Position numbers and translations under genes: made by a program. Shown here piece by piece: positions 15,879 through 24,460 of a stretch of DNA of 64,000 nucleotides. This DNA is from Eubacteriales bacterium (GTDB taxonomy: Bacteria > Bacillota > Clostridia > Christensenellales > CAG-138): contig JAJFTI010000007.1 of the NCBI GenBank assembly GCA_021373115.1, forward strand, positions 33,818 to 97,817, read 5' to 3'. Within the stretch, counting starts at the first letter, position 1. Every line of letters begins with the position of its first letter. The notes beneath the pieces are model-generated. The model saw only the letters and a list, made by a program, of their open reading frames with translations. It made no database searches and was not told the origin of the DNA.

Positions 15879-17654
15879 TTATTTCAGCAGTTCGTCCAGC
15901 TCGTTCACATATTGCTCGAACACGTCCAGCGAGGCGATAATGCTTTCCTTTTTCGTCAAGTCCACGCCCGCCGCCTTGAGTTCTTCAATCGGATAGTCGC
16001 TCCCGCCGCTCCGGAGGAAGGTCTTGTAGCGCGCCACCGCGCCGTGATGCAGAATATCGTCCGCCAGCTTTACCGCGGAGCAGAGCCCCGTCGCATACTG
16101 ATATACATAAAACGCGTTATAGAAATGCGGAATGCGCATCCATTCGAGCGCGATGTTGTCGTCCACATGCGCGCCGTCGTAATACCGTTCGTTAAGCGCG
16201 CGGTAAACGTCCGACAGGCTCTCCACCGTAAGCGGTTCCCCGCTTTCCGCCATGGAATGGGACTTGAGCTCAAACTCCGCAAACATCGTCTGCCGGAAAC
16301 AGGTGGTGCGGAAGGATTCCAGAAACTGCGTAATGTAATACGCGCGTTTCATTTTATCCTTCTCGTTTGCCAGCAGATGGTAGGTCATCAGCGTTTCGTT
16401 GACCGTGGAAGCGACCTCCGCAACGAGAATGCGATACTGTGAAGTTTCAAAAGGCTGCGTCGAATTGGAATAATGAGAATGCATGGCATGCCCCAGCTCA
16501 TGTCCAAGCGTAAACGCATCGTCCATCTTGCCCTGGAAATTCAGCAATACATAGGGGTGCGTTCCGTATACGCCCGCGCAGAACGCGCCGCTGGTCTTGC
16601 CCGGCGTTTCATACACGTCGATCCAGCCCTTCGTGTAGGAATCCTCCAGCAGCTGCCGGTACTCCTCGCCGAGCGGCTCCAGCGCCGTCTTGACCAACGC
16701 TTTTGCCTCGTCGTATGGCATGTCGATGTCGCAGTCCGCAATAATCGGCACATAGAGGTCGTACATCTCCAGCGTCTCCACACCGAGCACGCGCTTGCGG
16801 ATATCGAGATACTTCCGCAGCACGGGCAGTTTTTCGTGGACGGCTTCGATCAGCTGCTCGTAAACCGAAACGGGCACACCGTTTCCAAACAGCACCGCCT
16901 CAATCGCGCTGTCAAACCGGTGCGTGCGCGCGCGAAACACGTCCGCTTTCACGGAGGTCGCGTAGGTTGCGGTGATGGTGTTCTTCATGCTGCGGTAAGC
17001 CTGATAGAGTCCTTCGTAGGCTTCCCGGCGGACACGGCGGTCCGGACTGACGAGAAACATGCCGTAGGTGCCGTGGGTCAGTTTGGCTTCCTTGCCGGAT
17101 TCGTCCGTAATCGTTCCATAGTCCAGATCCACATCCGAAAGCATGGTGAAGATATTATCCGCGCCGGAGAGCGGCTCCTCCGCCATTGCGAGCAAGCGCT
17201 CCTCCTCGGTGGAAAGCGTATGCGCACGGCGGCGGTTCGCATCCGCAATGCGGAAGCGGAAGGGCGCGAAGCGCGCCTCTGCCGCCCAGCCGAGCAGCGT
17301 CGGTTCGGGAATCTGCAGTATCTCCGGCTCAACAAAGGACGACGCCGCCTGCGCGGACACATAGAGCTGAATCGCGCGGTCGGTCATGCCCTGGTAGCGT
17401 GTGTTTCCGTTGTCCTCATCCTTGCGCAAATGCGCGTAGGAATAGAGCTTCTCAATCAGCCGGCCCATTTGGCTTTCGTCGCTCAGCGCGGCAAACAGTG
17501 CGTCCGCACTCCCGTGCAGCCGCCCGGAATGCGCGGAAAACGCATCGATTCTTCTCTGCATGCTCTGGTAGTCCGCCTCCCAGAGCGCTTCGTCACGGTA
17601 GATATCTTCCAGATTCCATTTCAGGCAGGGTTCGATTTGATCTCTCGTTTTCAT
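15879..17654 (-). CDS. pepF: Oligoendopeptidase F (M3 family)
   Basis: 591 residues, full length. Cytoplasmic zinc metallopeptidase that trims oligopeptides of about 7-17 residues. The active site TLGHELGHAMHSHYS (HExxH) lies near residue 385, and the downstream EVASTVNETLM supplies the third zinc ligand region. Family segments such as FCAGVYGTHPYVLLNF and the C-terminal YQYATGLC are present. The ATG has AAAGGAC nearby. It is divergent from dinB and shares a promoter region with it. Confidence 0.95.
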   Translation of the reverse strand: MKTRDQIEPCLKWNLEDIYRDEALWEADYQSMQRRIDAFSAHSGRLHGSADALFAALSDESQMGRLIEKLYSYAHLRKDEDNGNTRYQGMTDRAIQLYVSAQAASSFVEPEILQIPEPTLLGWAAEARFAPFRFRIADANRRRAHTLSTEEERLLAMAEEPLSGADNIFTMLSDVDLDYGTITDESGKEAKLTHGTYGMFLVSPDRRVRREAYEGLYQAYRSMKNTITATYATSVKADVFRARTHRFDSAIEAVLFGNGVPVSVYEQLIEAVHEKLPVLRKYLDIRKRVLGVETLEMYDLYVPIIADCDIDMPYDEAKALVKTALEPLGEEYRQLLEDSYTKGWIDVYETPGKTSGAFCAGVYGTHPYVLLNFQGKMDDAFTLGHELGHAMHSHYSNSTQPFETSQYRILVAEVASTVNETLMTYHLLANEKDKMKRAYYITQFLESFRTTCFRQTMFAEFELKSHSMAESGEPLTVESLSDVYRALNERYYDGAHVDDNIALEWMRIPHFYNAFYVYQYATGLCSAVKLADDILHHGAVARYKTFLRSGGSDYPIEELKAAGVDLTKKESIIASLDVFEQYVNELDELLK

Positions 17655-17776
17655 GATACATTGTCCTTTCCACCGATTCTGCTGTTATGGCAAGCGTTTT
17701 GCGCTGTAATTTCTTCCTTGATCCGTCGCCGACGGCGCCGGATTCGGATGCCCGGAGCGGTGGCTCTTCGAATAAC

Positions 17777-17785
17777 AGTATAACA
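17777..17785 (-). promoter_or_regulatory. Extended -10 promoter of pepF
   Basis: Minus-strand TGTTATACT, a TGn-extended -10 about 125 bases before pepF; the -35 region is weak. Confidence 0.45.
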
Positions 17786-17859
17786 CACGGTAGCGCACAA
17801 ATGGAGTGCGTTGCTTGCAATCCAGCCGCCTGTCGCCGTCTGCTGCGGAAAAAACGCCC

Positions 17860-17887
17860 TTGACAGGAATCAAAGTTGCGATATACT
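17860..17887 (+). promoter_or_regulatory. Sigma-A promoter of the dinB operon
   Basis: TTGACA (17860-17865), 16 bases, TATACT (17882-17887). The LexA box lies just downstream, over the expected start site. Confidence 0.75.
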
Positions 17888-17894
17888 ATAGATA

Positions 17895-17908
17895 CGAACA
17901 TTCGTTTG
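17895..17908 (+). promoter_or_regulatory. LexA (DinR-type) SOS box
   Basis: CGAACATTCGTTTG matches the Gram-positive consensus CGAAC-N4-GTTYG exactly. Its position over the transcription start, 55 bases before dinB, is typical of SOS repression. Confidence 0.85.
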
Positions 17909-17962
17909 CTTTCGTTGTTTTCCTGCGCAACCGCAACGATGCCGCGGAAAGGAGATTTCCCC

Positions 17963-19246
17963 ATGAGCCGCAGAGTGTTACACGTGGACTTCAACAGTTT
18001 TTACGCCTCGGTTGCCTGCTTTCTCGACCCCGCCCTGCGGCCGCATCCGGTCGCCGTCGCCGGGGATCCCGAAGCGAGGCACGGTATTATTCTAGCAAAA
18101 AACGAACTGGCAAAGAAGTTTGGCGTAAAAACCGGCGAGGCAATCTGGCAGGCAAAGCAGAAGTGCCCTCTGCTCGTTACCGTTAAGCCGGATTTTGCTT
18201 CCTACCAGAAGTTCTCCGCGCTGGGGCGTGAAATCTACGGGGAATATTCCGACCGGGTGGAGGCTTTCGGTCTGGACGAGAACTGGATCGACGTCTCCGG
18301 CTCCACCGAAACGCTGGAGGACGCACGCCGACTGGCCGAAACGATCCGTTTTCGCATTCGCGACGAACTGGGCATTACGGTCTCCATCGGGGTTGCGGAC
18401 AACAAGGTGTTTGCCAAGCTGGGCTCCGATATCAAAAAGCCGGACGCGGTCACGCTTATCTCGCCGGAAAATTACCAAAAGGTCGTCTGGCCGCTTCCCG
18501 CGAGCGATCTGCTCTATGTCGGCCGCGCCACGCAGGCAAAGCTGCTCAAGTACGGCGTGCTCACGATCGGCGATCTGGCCAACACGCCCGTTTCATTTCT
18601 GAAATCGCAGTTTGGCAAGTGCGGCGTCATGCTGCACGCGTTTGCCAACGGGCTGGACGCCGCGCCCGTTCTGCGCTCCATCGACCAGCCGCCGGTGAAA
18701 TCCGTTGGAAACGGAATTACCACCCCGCGCGACCTCGTCAACGACGAGGATGTTTATTTAACCATCTGCATGCTCGCCGAGAGCGTTTCCGCGCGCCTGC
18801 GCGAGCAGGGCATGCGCGCAAAAACCGCACATCTGAGCGTACGGGACACGGGGCTGTATTCGTTTATCCGCCAGACGAAGTTCGACCACCCGACGAATAT
18901 TACAAGCGAGATCTCCCGCGCCTGCATGCAGCTGTTTCGGGAGAACTACAACTGGCAGACGCCGATTCGCTCGCTGACCGTTTCCACCTCGGACCTGGTC
19001 GGCGAGGACAATCCCGAGCAGCTTTCGCTCTTTGACGACCAGGCGCCGCGGCGGCGCGCCGAAGCCGCCGAGGGCGCGGTGGACGACATCCGCCGCCGCT
19101 TCGGTTACCGCGCGATCGGGCGGGCGCTGTTTCTGAAGGATCGCGCCATCGGGCTCATGGCGCCGAAGGACGACCACACGATCCACCCCGTCGGGTATCT
19201 GCAGAACGGCACTATGGACAGCGTGATCGGAGGTAGTCCGCAATGA
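17963..19246 (+). CDS. dinB: Y-family DNA polymerase (DNA polymerase IV-like)
   Basis: 427 residues. Error-prone translesion polymerase. HVDFNSFYASV (residues 7-17) and GLDENWIDVS provide the metal-binding carboxylates; SIGVADNKVFAKLGSDIKKP is the DinB segment before the thumb. The C-terminal QLSLFDD fits a beta-clamp binding motif. The ATG at 17963 follows AAAGGAG; an earlier in-frame ATG at 17876 lies upstream of the LexA box and is rejected. Under an SOS box and overlapping the next gene by ATGA. Confidence 0.95.
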   Translation: MSRRVLHVDFNSFYASVACFLDPALRPHPVAVAGDPEARHGIILAKNELAKKFGVKTGEAIWQAKQKCPLLVTVKPDFASYQKFSALGREIYGEYSDRVEAFGLDENWIDVSGSTETLEDARRLAETIRFRIRDELGITVSIGVADNKVFAKLGSDIKKPDAVTLISPENYQKVVWPLPASDLLYVGRATQAKLLKYGVLTIGDLANTPVSFLKSQFGKCGVMLHAFANGLDAAPVLRSIDQPPVKSVGNGITTPRDLVNDEDVYLTICMLAESVSARLREQGMRAKTAHLSVRDTGLYSFIRQTKFDHPTNITSEISRACMQLFRENYNWQTPIRSLTVSTSDLVGEDNPEQLSLFDDQAPRRRAEAAEGAVDDIRRRFGYRAIGRALFLKDRAIGLMAPKDDHTIHPVGYLQNGTMDSVIGGSPQ

Positions 19247-19470
19247 AAATTTACGTCGCGGTGGAACTCACGACCGACGAAGCGGGGGTCATGCATCCTA
19301 GGCGGATCGTCTGGGAGGACGGGCGAAAATTCGAAATTACGTCCATTTCGGACGTGCGGCGCGCGGCGAGCCTGAAGGCCGGCGGCAGCGGCATCCGCTA
19401 CACCTGCCACATTGGGCAGAAGGACGCCTATCTGTACTATGAGGACCCAAAATGGTTTGTAGACGCATGA
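19243..19470 (+). CDS. Small protein co-expressed with DinB (unknown function)
   Basis: 75 residues, no membrane segment. It looks like a single small beta-rich domain: RRIVWEDGRKFEI, then DVRRAASLKAGGSGIRYTC, then AYLYYEDPKWFVDA. Small proteins of this form are often found just after dinB in Clostridia, and an actinobacterial family of similar size (DUF6504) sits with the ImuB polymerase; I am not sure these are homologous. The ATGA overlap with dinB and the shared SOS box suggest an accessory role in translesion synthesis. Confidence 0.8.
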   Translation: MKIYVAVELTTDEAGVMHPRRIVWEDGRKFEITSISDVRRAASLKAGGSGIRYTCHIGQKDAYLYYEDPKWFVDA

Positions 19471-19502
19471 ATACGTTATTGTTACGACTGGAACTGTTTC
19501 TT

Positions 19503-19516
19503 TTTCTTGCAAGAAA
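19503..19516. repeat. 14-bp perfect palindrome after the dinB operon
   Basis: TTTCTTGCAAGAAA is self-complementary. It may be a remnant of the AT-rich element family or an operator for the next gene. The gap 19471-19618 is otherwise featureless and AT-rich. Confidence 0.35.
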
Positions 19517-19618
19517 GCATCTACTCCACGGTACAAAAAAGAATTCCATATAGGCTTTCTGTTCACTTATTATTTAAGGTAGTACCGCAATTTCAGAAAT
19601 TTGAAAAGGAGATACTTC

Positions 19619-20131
19619 ATGAAATTCTTTACACGAGATAACATTACTCTAGCCCTTGCTATAATTGGAGTTCTACTTTCAATTGGAAATGTAATCTATG
19701 ACTCATTATCTCGTCGTGTAAAGCTCTCAATTACTTCTACATTTTACAAGACCTATGAAAGCTCAAGTGGCGCATTACAAATGTATTTCCATATTGCGAA
19801 TGAATCCGCAATGCCCGTTGCAATTACACGCATTCAAATACGGTTAAAAGATGAGTATATTGATTGTGACCCCTTTCCCAAGAAAGTATTTACAGTATCA
19901 ACTCATTCAGGAGATGAAACCGAAGTCGAAAAAGTGTATTATACTTTGGCCATGCCAATTAGTTTGCCCGCGCTTGGCGCAACAAGTGGCTTTGTTCAAT
20001 TTCATCGTCGGTCTGGTATTTTTCCTCTTGCTCCAACAGAAGTAGATATCATTGTCTCTACAAACAGAAGAAAGAAGATAAAGTGTAGAATCATACCTCC
20101 TCTAGATAGAACAATTAATGATCTATTCTGA
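19619..20131 (+). CDS. Membrane-anchored protein of unknown function, AT-rich
   Basis: 170 residues. One hydrophobic helix at about residues 9-27 (NITLALAIIGVLLSIGNVI), then a soluble domain with a beta-sandwich look (VKLSITSTFYKT, MYFHIANESAMPVAITRIQIRL). Family not recognised; similar single-helix proteins with Ig-like domains occur in accessory regions. The ATG at 19619 follows AAAGGAG; an ATG at 19601 lies before that site. The gene is much more AT-rich than its neighbours and sits between an SOS operon and a housekeeping methyltransferase, so it is probably a recent arrival. Confidence 0.7.
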   Translation: MKFFTRDNITLALAIIGVLLSIGNVIYDSLSRRVKLSITSTFYKTYESSSGALQMYFHIANESAMPVAITRIQIRLKDEYIDCDPFPKKVFTVSTHSGDETEVEKVYYTLAMPISLPALGATSGFVQFHRRSGIFPLAPTEVDIIVSTNRRKKIKCRIIPPLDRTINDLF

Positions 20132-20185
20132 TGGTCTTTCTTCTCTTGACTGTCCCTATCCTTTTCTCTTCTTGTAGGGAAAGGC

Positions 20186-21478
20186 TTATCGTATCCTTAA
20201 CCCCTTTGGAATATGATTTTTCAGTACGCCGTCCACGGCCTTGCCCCAGCCGACGGGATGGCCAAAGGCCGTCGCGGCGCACCAGCCGGCATACTCCGGC
20301 GGACAGGCGACCGTTTCGCCCGCGAGATAGCGCGTCAGAGCGTCTCCTTCGAGCGGAACGCTTCGACGAAACGCCGATGCGGGAACCGCCATCACAAGCG
20401 CATGGTCGGGCGTGAACCGCCCGTTTTTACTTTCGCCCGCGAGAACCCCCGCGCGGAGGATATGGAGTTTGCCCAACTCGCGCGGCATCCGCTCCGGCGG
20501 TAGCAGCACTCTTCCGTCCGAAAGCAGCATGGTTTGCGGCGGTTCGTCGGCAAACGTCTCCCGCCAGAACGCCTCGAATGCCGGAACGCGCTGCTTAACC
20601 GGCGCGGCCAGCGCGATGCAATCGCTCCGCAGCTCGCCCGCGCGGTTCAGAACCGCCATAAACTGCCCCTCGCCGACGGACGTATGCGGGTACAGCCGCT
20701 TTGATTCCACAAGCGAAAAATCGGAACGCGCGGATAAGAACGATTCCAACACATCCTCGTTTTCCTCACGAGAAAACGTACAGGTCGAGTAGACGAGCCG
20801 CCCGCCGGGTTTAAGCAAACACGCGGCGCTGTTCAGAATCTGCCCCTGCCGTGCGGCGCAGGCAAGCACATGACCTTCCGACCATTCCTGAATCGCGGTT
20901 TCGTCCTTACGGAACATCCCCTCGCCGGAGCACGGCGCGTCCACAAGCGCAAGATCGAAGCACGCGCCGAGCGCCTCCGCCAGCGCGTCCGGCCGCATAC
21001 AGGTTACGAGCGCGTTTTTTACGCCAAGGCGCTTCAGATTTCCAACCAGCGTCTCCGCGCGGGAACGGACCGGTTCGTTCGCAACAAGCAGGCCGGTGTT
21101 GCGCATTCTGGCGGCGAGCTGGGTCGTTTTTCCGCCGGGCGCGGCGCAAAGGTCGAGCGCGGTTATGCCGGGGCGCGCGCCGGAAAGCGAAACGGGAACC
21201 TGAGCGGCGGGTTCCTGCACGTAGCATAGCCCCGCGGCATGGAGCGGGTGCCTGCCAATCGCAACGCCGTCTTCAAAGAAAAAGCCCTCCGGCAGCAGTC
21301 CCGTCGGCGAGAGCGAGAAGTCCGCCTGCGCGGCGAACGCCTCCGCGCTTGTCTTCAGCAAGTTAACGCGCAGAGCGCGGCGCGGGGACTCGTCCATCGC
21401 GCGAAGATACGCGGCAAACGATTCCTCGCCAAGCTGCGCTTTCATCCGTGCAAGAAATATTTCCGGCAGGTTTGGCAT
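20186..21478 (-). CDS. RsmF/RsmB-type rRNA cytosine-C5 methyltransferase
   Basis: 430 residues. S-adenosylmethionine-dependent m5C methyltransferase of the NOL1/NOP2/Sun group. DLCAAPGGKTTQL is the SAM site; DAPCSGEGMF carries the PC cysteine and YSTCTFSREENE the catalytic TC cysteine. The length and the C-terminal domain (about residues 290-430, with a PVGWGKAVDGVLKNHIPKG end) fit the RsmF/YebU-like branch, which has a PUA-like tail, rather than RsmB, which has an N-terminal NusB domain. The exact 16S position cannot be stated. Confidence 0.93.
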   Translation of the reverse strand: MPNLPEIFLARMKAQLGEESFAAYLRAMDESPRRALRVNLLKTSAEAFAAQADFSLSPTGLLPEGFFFEDGVAIGRHPLHAAGLCYVQEPAAQVPVSLSGARPGITALDLCAAPGGKTTQLAARMRNTGLLVANEPVRSRAETLVGNLKRLGVKNALVTCMRPDALAEALGACFDLALVDAPCSGEGMFRKDETAIQEWSEGHVLACAARQGQILNSAACLLKPGGRLVYSTCTFSREENEDVLESFLSARSDFSLVESKRLYPHTSVGEGQFMAVLNRAGELRSDCIALAAPVKQRVPAFEAFWRETFADEPPQTMLLSDGRVLLPPERMPRELGKLHILRAGVLAGESKNGRFTPDHALVMAVPASAFRRSVPLEGDALTRYLAGETVACPPEYAGWCAATAFGHPVGWGKAVDGVLKNHIPKGLRIR

Positions 21479-21630
21479 GGGTTGCTCTCCAGAACTGGGA
21501 TACCCTATTGTAGCATAACGGCGGCTCCGTCTGCGAAAATCGTTTGCTGGAGCGCCGCTTTTTTTGGAAAAAACGCTTCCGACGCAAAAACGGGCTTTCG
21601 CCCGCTTTTGTTGTTTACGTTTCTTGTTTC

Positions 21631-23637
21631 TTAGCCGAGTTTTACCGTTGTGACGACGGAGAAATCCGTCAGCGAAATCACGGTCAGTCCCGACTCGCCG
21701 ATGACGTAGAAGTAGTTCCCGATGAACAGGCCGCGCAGGTTCCAGCTGGAGAGGTCGGCGGTCATGTTGACCTTTGCCGCGAGCTCGAATGTTTGATTCG
21801 TATAGCGGTAGATGTAGTAGTTGCTGTCCGCCGGGAAGGCGATCAGGTTCTTTTCCGCGTCTACGAGGATCGCCTTGTGGTTGCTGCCGACGATCGTCCA
21901 GCTCGCATCCACCTTTTCGGTGGCGATTTCCTTGACGTTCGACTTGTTCGCCGTGTCGAACATCGAGAGCTTCACGCCCTGTGTCGCGCCGGTTTGGTCG
22001 TCCGCGCTGTAGCCGATGCCGAGCAGGAGGTTGTCCCGGAACACGTGGAGATACTCGGAGAATCCCGGAATCTTCAGCGCGTTGAGCACACGCGGGTAGG
22101 CGGGGTTGCTCAGGTCAACCGCGAACAGCGGGTCCACCTGGCGGAAGGTTACGAAGTACCCGACGTCCCCGTCGAACCGGACGCTCTGAACCGTTTCGTC
22201 CTTGGCGAGATTCTCTATCTTGCCGAGGATGCTCAGGTTCTGATCCAGCGTATAGAGCGCGTTCGTGTTCGTGCTGTCGTATTCGTAGGTATCCACGCCG
22301 TCCGTATAAATGCGCTGCTGCCAGCTGTTCCGCGTGGTCACGACGCGGAAGACGTTTTTGTATTCGTCCATCGAGAACTGGTTGAGCAGGCTGCCCGGTA
22401 CGTTCCCGCCGGCAAGTTTCGTAATTTGCCCTTCGCTGATGCCGAGCAGAACGAGATCGGTGCTGTTGGAACCGTTCGTAATCTGGACGTTCTTGCCGTT
22501 TTTGTCCGGCGTGATGGGCAAGGTTTCCTCGTTGTACTGCGCAATCGCGAGCAGCAGGTGATCCGCGTTCGCGTAAAGCTGACTCGTTCCGCCGAAAACC
22601 GCCTTGGCCGAAGAGAAGTTCGCGCCGCTCTTGAGGTTGATCGCGCCGACCACGGTATACGCCGCGCTCTGCGGATTGCCGCCGATGTAGAGGTCGGTCG
22701 GCTGAAGCAGCTTCGTCTCCGCACCAACGGTGGTGGCCGGAATGTAGGTCACCGGCGTTTCCTTCACGAGGTTGTAGACGTACTGCGAGGTCACGAGGTA
22801 CACATAGTCCCCGACCATGCGGGCGCTGACGTAGCTGCCGCTCTGGCCCAGCGAAACAACCTGTACGGGTTTCGCCGGATTCGAAATGTCGTAGATGACC
22901 GCGGTGGTCTGGTCGGTGTTGTTCTCGTAACCGCCGTTGACGTCGTTGATCCAAACGGTGTTGTAGCTCTGGGTAATGACCATGAGGCGCGATCCCAGAA
23001 TGAACAATTCGGAGTTATAGCCCCACCAGCTGTCGTCCGCGGAAAGCGAGGTGCTCGAAACGAGCGACGTATTCGCGCCATCCGCCTTGAGGATGTTGAG
23101 CTGACTGGCGGCAAGGTAGTAGATGTAGTTTCCGTCCGTCTTGACGATATCCGCCTCGTCCACGCCCTTGACCTGAACGTTCGTGCCGGAATAATCGACA
23201 TTGCTGTCCATGGCCGCCGCGCCTTCCTGCGCGACCGCCGCGGGCGCTTCGACGGTTGCGGACTCGGTTTTCACCATTGCCCCGTCCATCGCCGCGCCGC
23301 CTATGGCAACGATTCCGCCGTTGCTATAGCCGGACTGCATCGCTTCGATCATCGCGTACACGTCGTCATAGGACGTAATTTCGGTCACCGCGCCCGAAGC
23401 GGAGAGGGTTGCGTTCTCCGGCGTCGCAGCGGCGTTGGTTCCTCTGTATGCGTAGAGGGCTCCGAATACGCCTGCCGCAACGAGCAGGAAGGCCGCGAAC
23501 ACCGCGCCATAGCGAACGAACTTCTGTTTCGGGGTCAGCGCGATTTTCTCACGCGTGTTTTTTTCTTTGATTTCCATGAGCAACGTCTCCTTCGCATGTA
23601 GCTTGTCGTTGTCACGGATATACTGCTCTTTAAACAT
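21631..23637 (-). CDS. Membrane-anchored beta-propeller protein paired with a sigma factor
   Basis: 668 residues. A short cytoplasmic N-terminus (1-41, MFKEQYIRDNDKLHAKE) is followed by one membrane helix (about 42-62) and a large extracellular beta-propeller domain (PF09826 type), recognised by GTNVQVKGVDEADIVKTDGN near residue 155 and repeated blade sequences. The start overlaps the end of a sigma-factor gene by 8 bases. In many Bacillota the gene after an ECF sigma factor encodes its membrane anti-sigma factor; the 41-residue inner tail could bind sigma while the propeller senses something outside. That role is inferred. Alternatives: an envelope protein merely controlled by that sigma. 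Confidence 0.85.
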   Translation of the reverse strand: MFKEQYIRDNDKLHAKETLLMEIKEKNTREKIALTPKQKFVRYGAVFAAFLLVAAGVFGALYAYRGTNAAATPENATLSASGAVTEITSYDDVYAMIEAMQSGYSNGGIVAIGGAAMDGAMVKTESATVEAPAAVAQEGAAAMDSNVDYSGTNVQVKGVDEADIVKTDGNYIYYLAASQLNILKADGANTSLVSSTSLSADDSWWGYNSELFILGSRLMVITQSYNTVWINDVNGGYENNTDQTTAVIYDISNPAKPVQVVSLGQSGSYVSARMVGDYVYLVTSQYVYNLVKETPVTYIPATTVGAETKLLQPTDLYIGGNPQSAAYTVVGAINLKSGANFSSAKAVFGGTSQLYANADHLLLAIAQYNEETLPITPDKNGKNVQITNGSNSTDLVLLGISEGQITKLAGGNVPGSLLNQFSMDEYKNVFRVVTTRNSWQQRIYTDGVDTYEYDSTNTNALYTLDQNLSILGKIENLAKDETVQSVRFDGDVGYFVTFRQVDPLFAVDLSNPAYPRVLNALKIPGFSEYLHVFRDNLLLGIGYSADDQTGATQGVKLSMFDTANKSNVKEIATEKVDASWTIVGSNHKAILVDAEKNLIAFPADSNYYIYRYTNQTFELAAKVNMTADLSSWNLRGLFIGNYFYVIGESGLTVISLTDFSVVTTVKLG

Positions 23638-24133
23638 CCTGAATCTCCCCCTTCAACGGTTCCCGCAGCATATCACGTGCGCGGAAGAGATGGGATTTCA
23701 CCGTGTTTTCACTCACGCCCAGAACTTTGGCGATTTCGCCGACCCGATACCCCTCGTAGTAATACAGATGGATCACCGTGCGATACTTCTGAGGAAGCGC
23801 CAGCACATAGGGATAAACCTCGGTGGTCGTCTGCATCTCGGTGAGGAGATTTTCATTTTCGGGTACGGTGTTGCGCCGCCAGGCGGAGGTTAACAACGAC
23901 TTCGTGCAATTGATCGTCACCTTGAGAAACCAGGCTTTCTGGTGCTCCAGGCTGTTCCAGACGGGCTTTGCGCGCATTGCCCGGAGGAAGACCTCCTGCA
24001 CGGTGTCGTCCGCGTCCGCGCCGCTCTTGGTTCGCAGAAACGCGAGGCGGTATACCATGTCGGCATACGCTTCAAACAGCGCGTCTGCGTCGTCGGCCGG
24101 AATCGGCACATTTGGTTTGGTCAGCTGTTCCAT
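23630..24133 (-). CDS. ECF-type RNA polymerase sigma factor
   Basis: 167 residues. Region 2 (about 20-80): LFEAYADMVYRLAFLRT, DADDTVQEVFLRAM, KAWFLKVTINCTKS. Region 4 (about 110-160): LPQKYRTVIHLYYYEGY, VGEIAKVLGVSENTVKSHL. No other domains, as expected of an ECF sigma. The ATG at 24133 has GAGAGAGG 11 bases upstream; a longer frame to 24304 would cross the promoter. It overlaps the beta-propeller gene, so the two should be made in step. Confidence 0.93.
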   Translation of the reverse strand: MEQLTKPNVPIPADDADALFEAYADMVYRLAFLRTKSGADADDTVQEVFLRAMRAKPVWNSLEHQKAWFLKVTINCTKSLLTSAWRRNTVPENENLLTEMQTTTEVYPYVLALPQKYRTVIHLYYYEGYRVGEIAKVLGVSENTVKSHLFRARDMLREPLKGEIQDV

Positions 24134-24254
24134 AACCGCGAGTACCTCTCTCTTCCACCCATAACACTTCGCAAGGATGCATAAGGTTGCAGGGGAAGCA
24201 GGAATTTTTGATTCAGTATTGATCCGCTGTAATCTTGCAGCAATGCTACAATTC

Positions 24255-24263
24255 ATTATAGCA
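24255..24263 (-). promoter_or_regulatory. Extended -10 promoter of the sigma/propeller operon
   Basis: TGCTATAAT on the minus strand. An imperfect inverted repeat, TTGTAGCA-T-TGCTGCAA, lies just downstream at about 24234-24250 and could be an operator. Confidence 0.45.
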
Positions 24264-24297
24264 CACCTGCAGCGCGCCGATACGGTGACCGGAGCCA

Positions 24298-24327
24298 TTG
24301 ACAAAACAGCGCCAACCTGTTTATAAT
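24298..24327 (+). promoter_or_regulatory. Sigma-A promoter of the Lsa-family gene
   Basis: TTGACA (24298-24303), 18 bases, TATAAT (24322-24327). Transcription should start near 24334, giving a leader of about 230 bases. Confidence 0.8.
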
Positions 24328-24357
24328 GCGATTGAAATCTTTCTACGGAGGACTCCT

Positions 24358-24369
24358 ATGATTCGCTAA
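24358..24369 (+). CDS. Three-codon leader ORF (Met-Ile-Arg)
   Basis: ATG ATT CGC TAA, with GGAGG six bases upstream, a better translation start than most real genes here. It is the first ORF on the leader transcript. A ribosome stalled on it by an antibiotic would cover the region before hairpin 1. Function is inferred from position. Confidence 0.5.
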   Translation: MIR

Positions 24370-24436
24370 CGCCCTTGGTATTTTGTAAGTAACGCGGAAG
24401 CACAAAATGCGTCCGCTATATTCTTGCAGTGCCAAA

Positions 24437-24460
24437 CGGTGCGCGCGAACCAGAACAGGG
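24437..24460 (+). terminator. Leader terminator of the Lsa-family gene
   Basis: GAACC / GGTTC stem, 7-base loop, followed by seven T, 107 bases before the start codon. The stem is short (5 bp), so it is moderately convincing. Confidence 0.55.

Noticed and set aside
21544..23601. Antisense reading frame of 685 codons opposite the beta-propeller gene
   Set aside because: Low-complexity Arg/Val-rich shadow; the minus-strand gene has clear domains and a sigma-factor partner.
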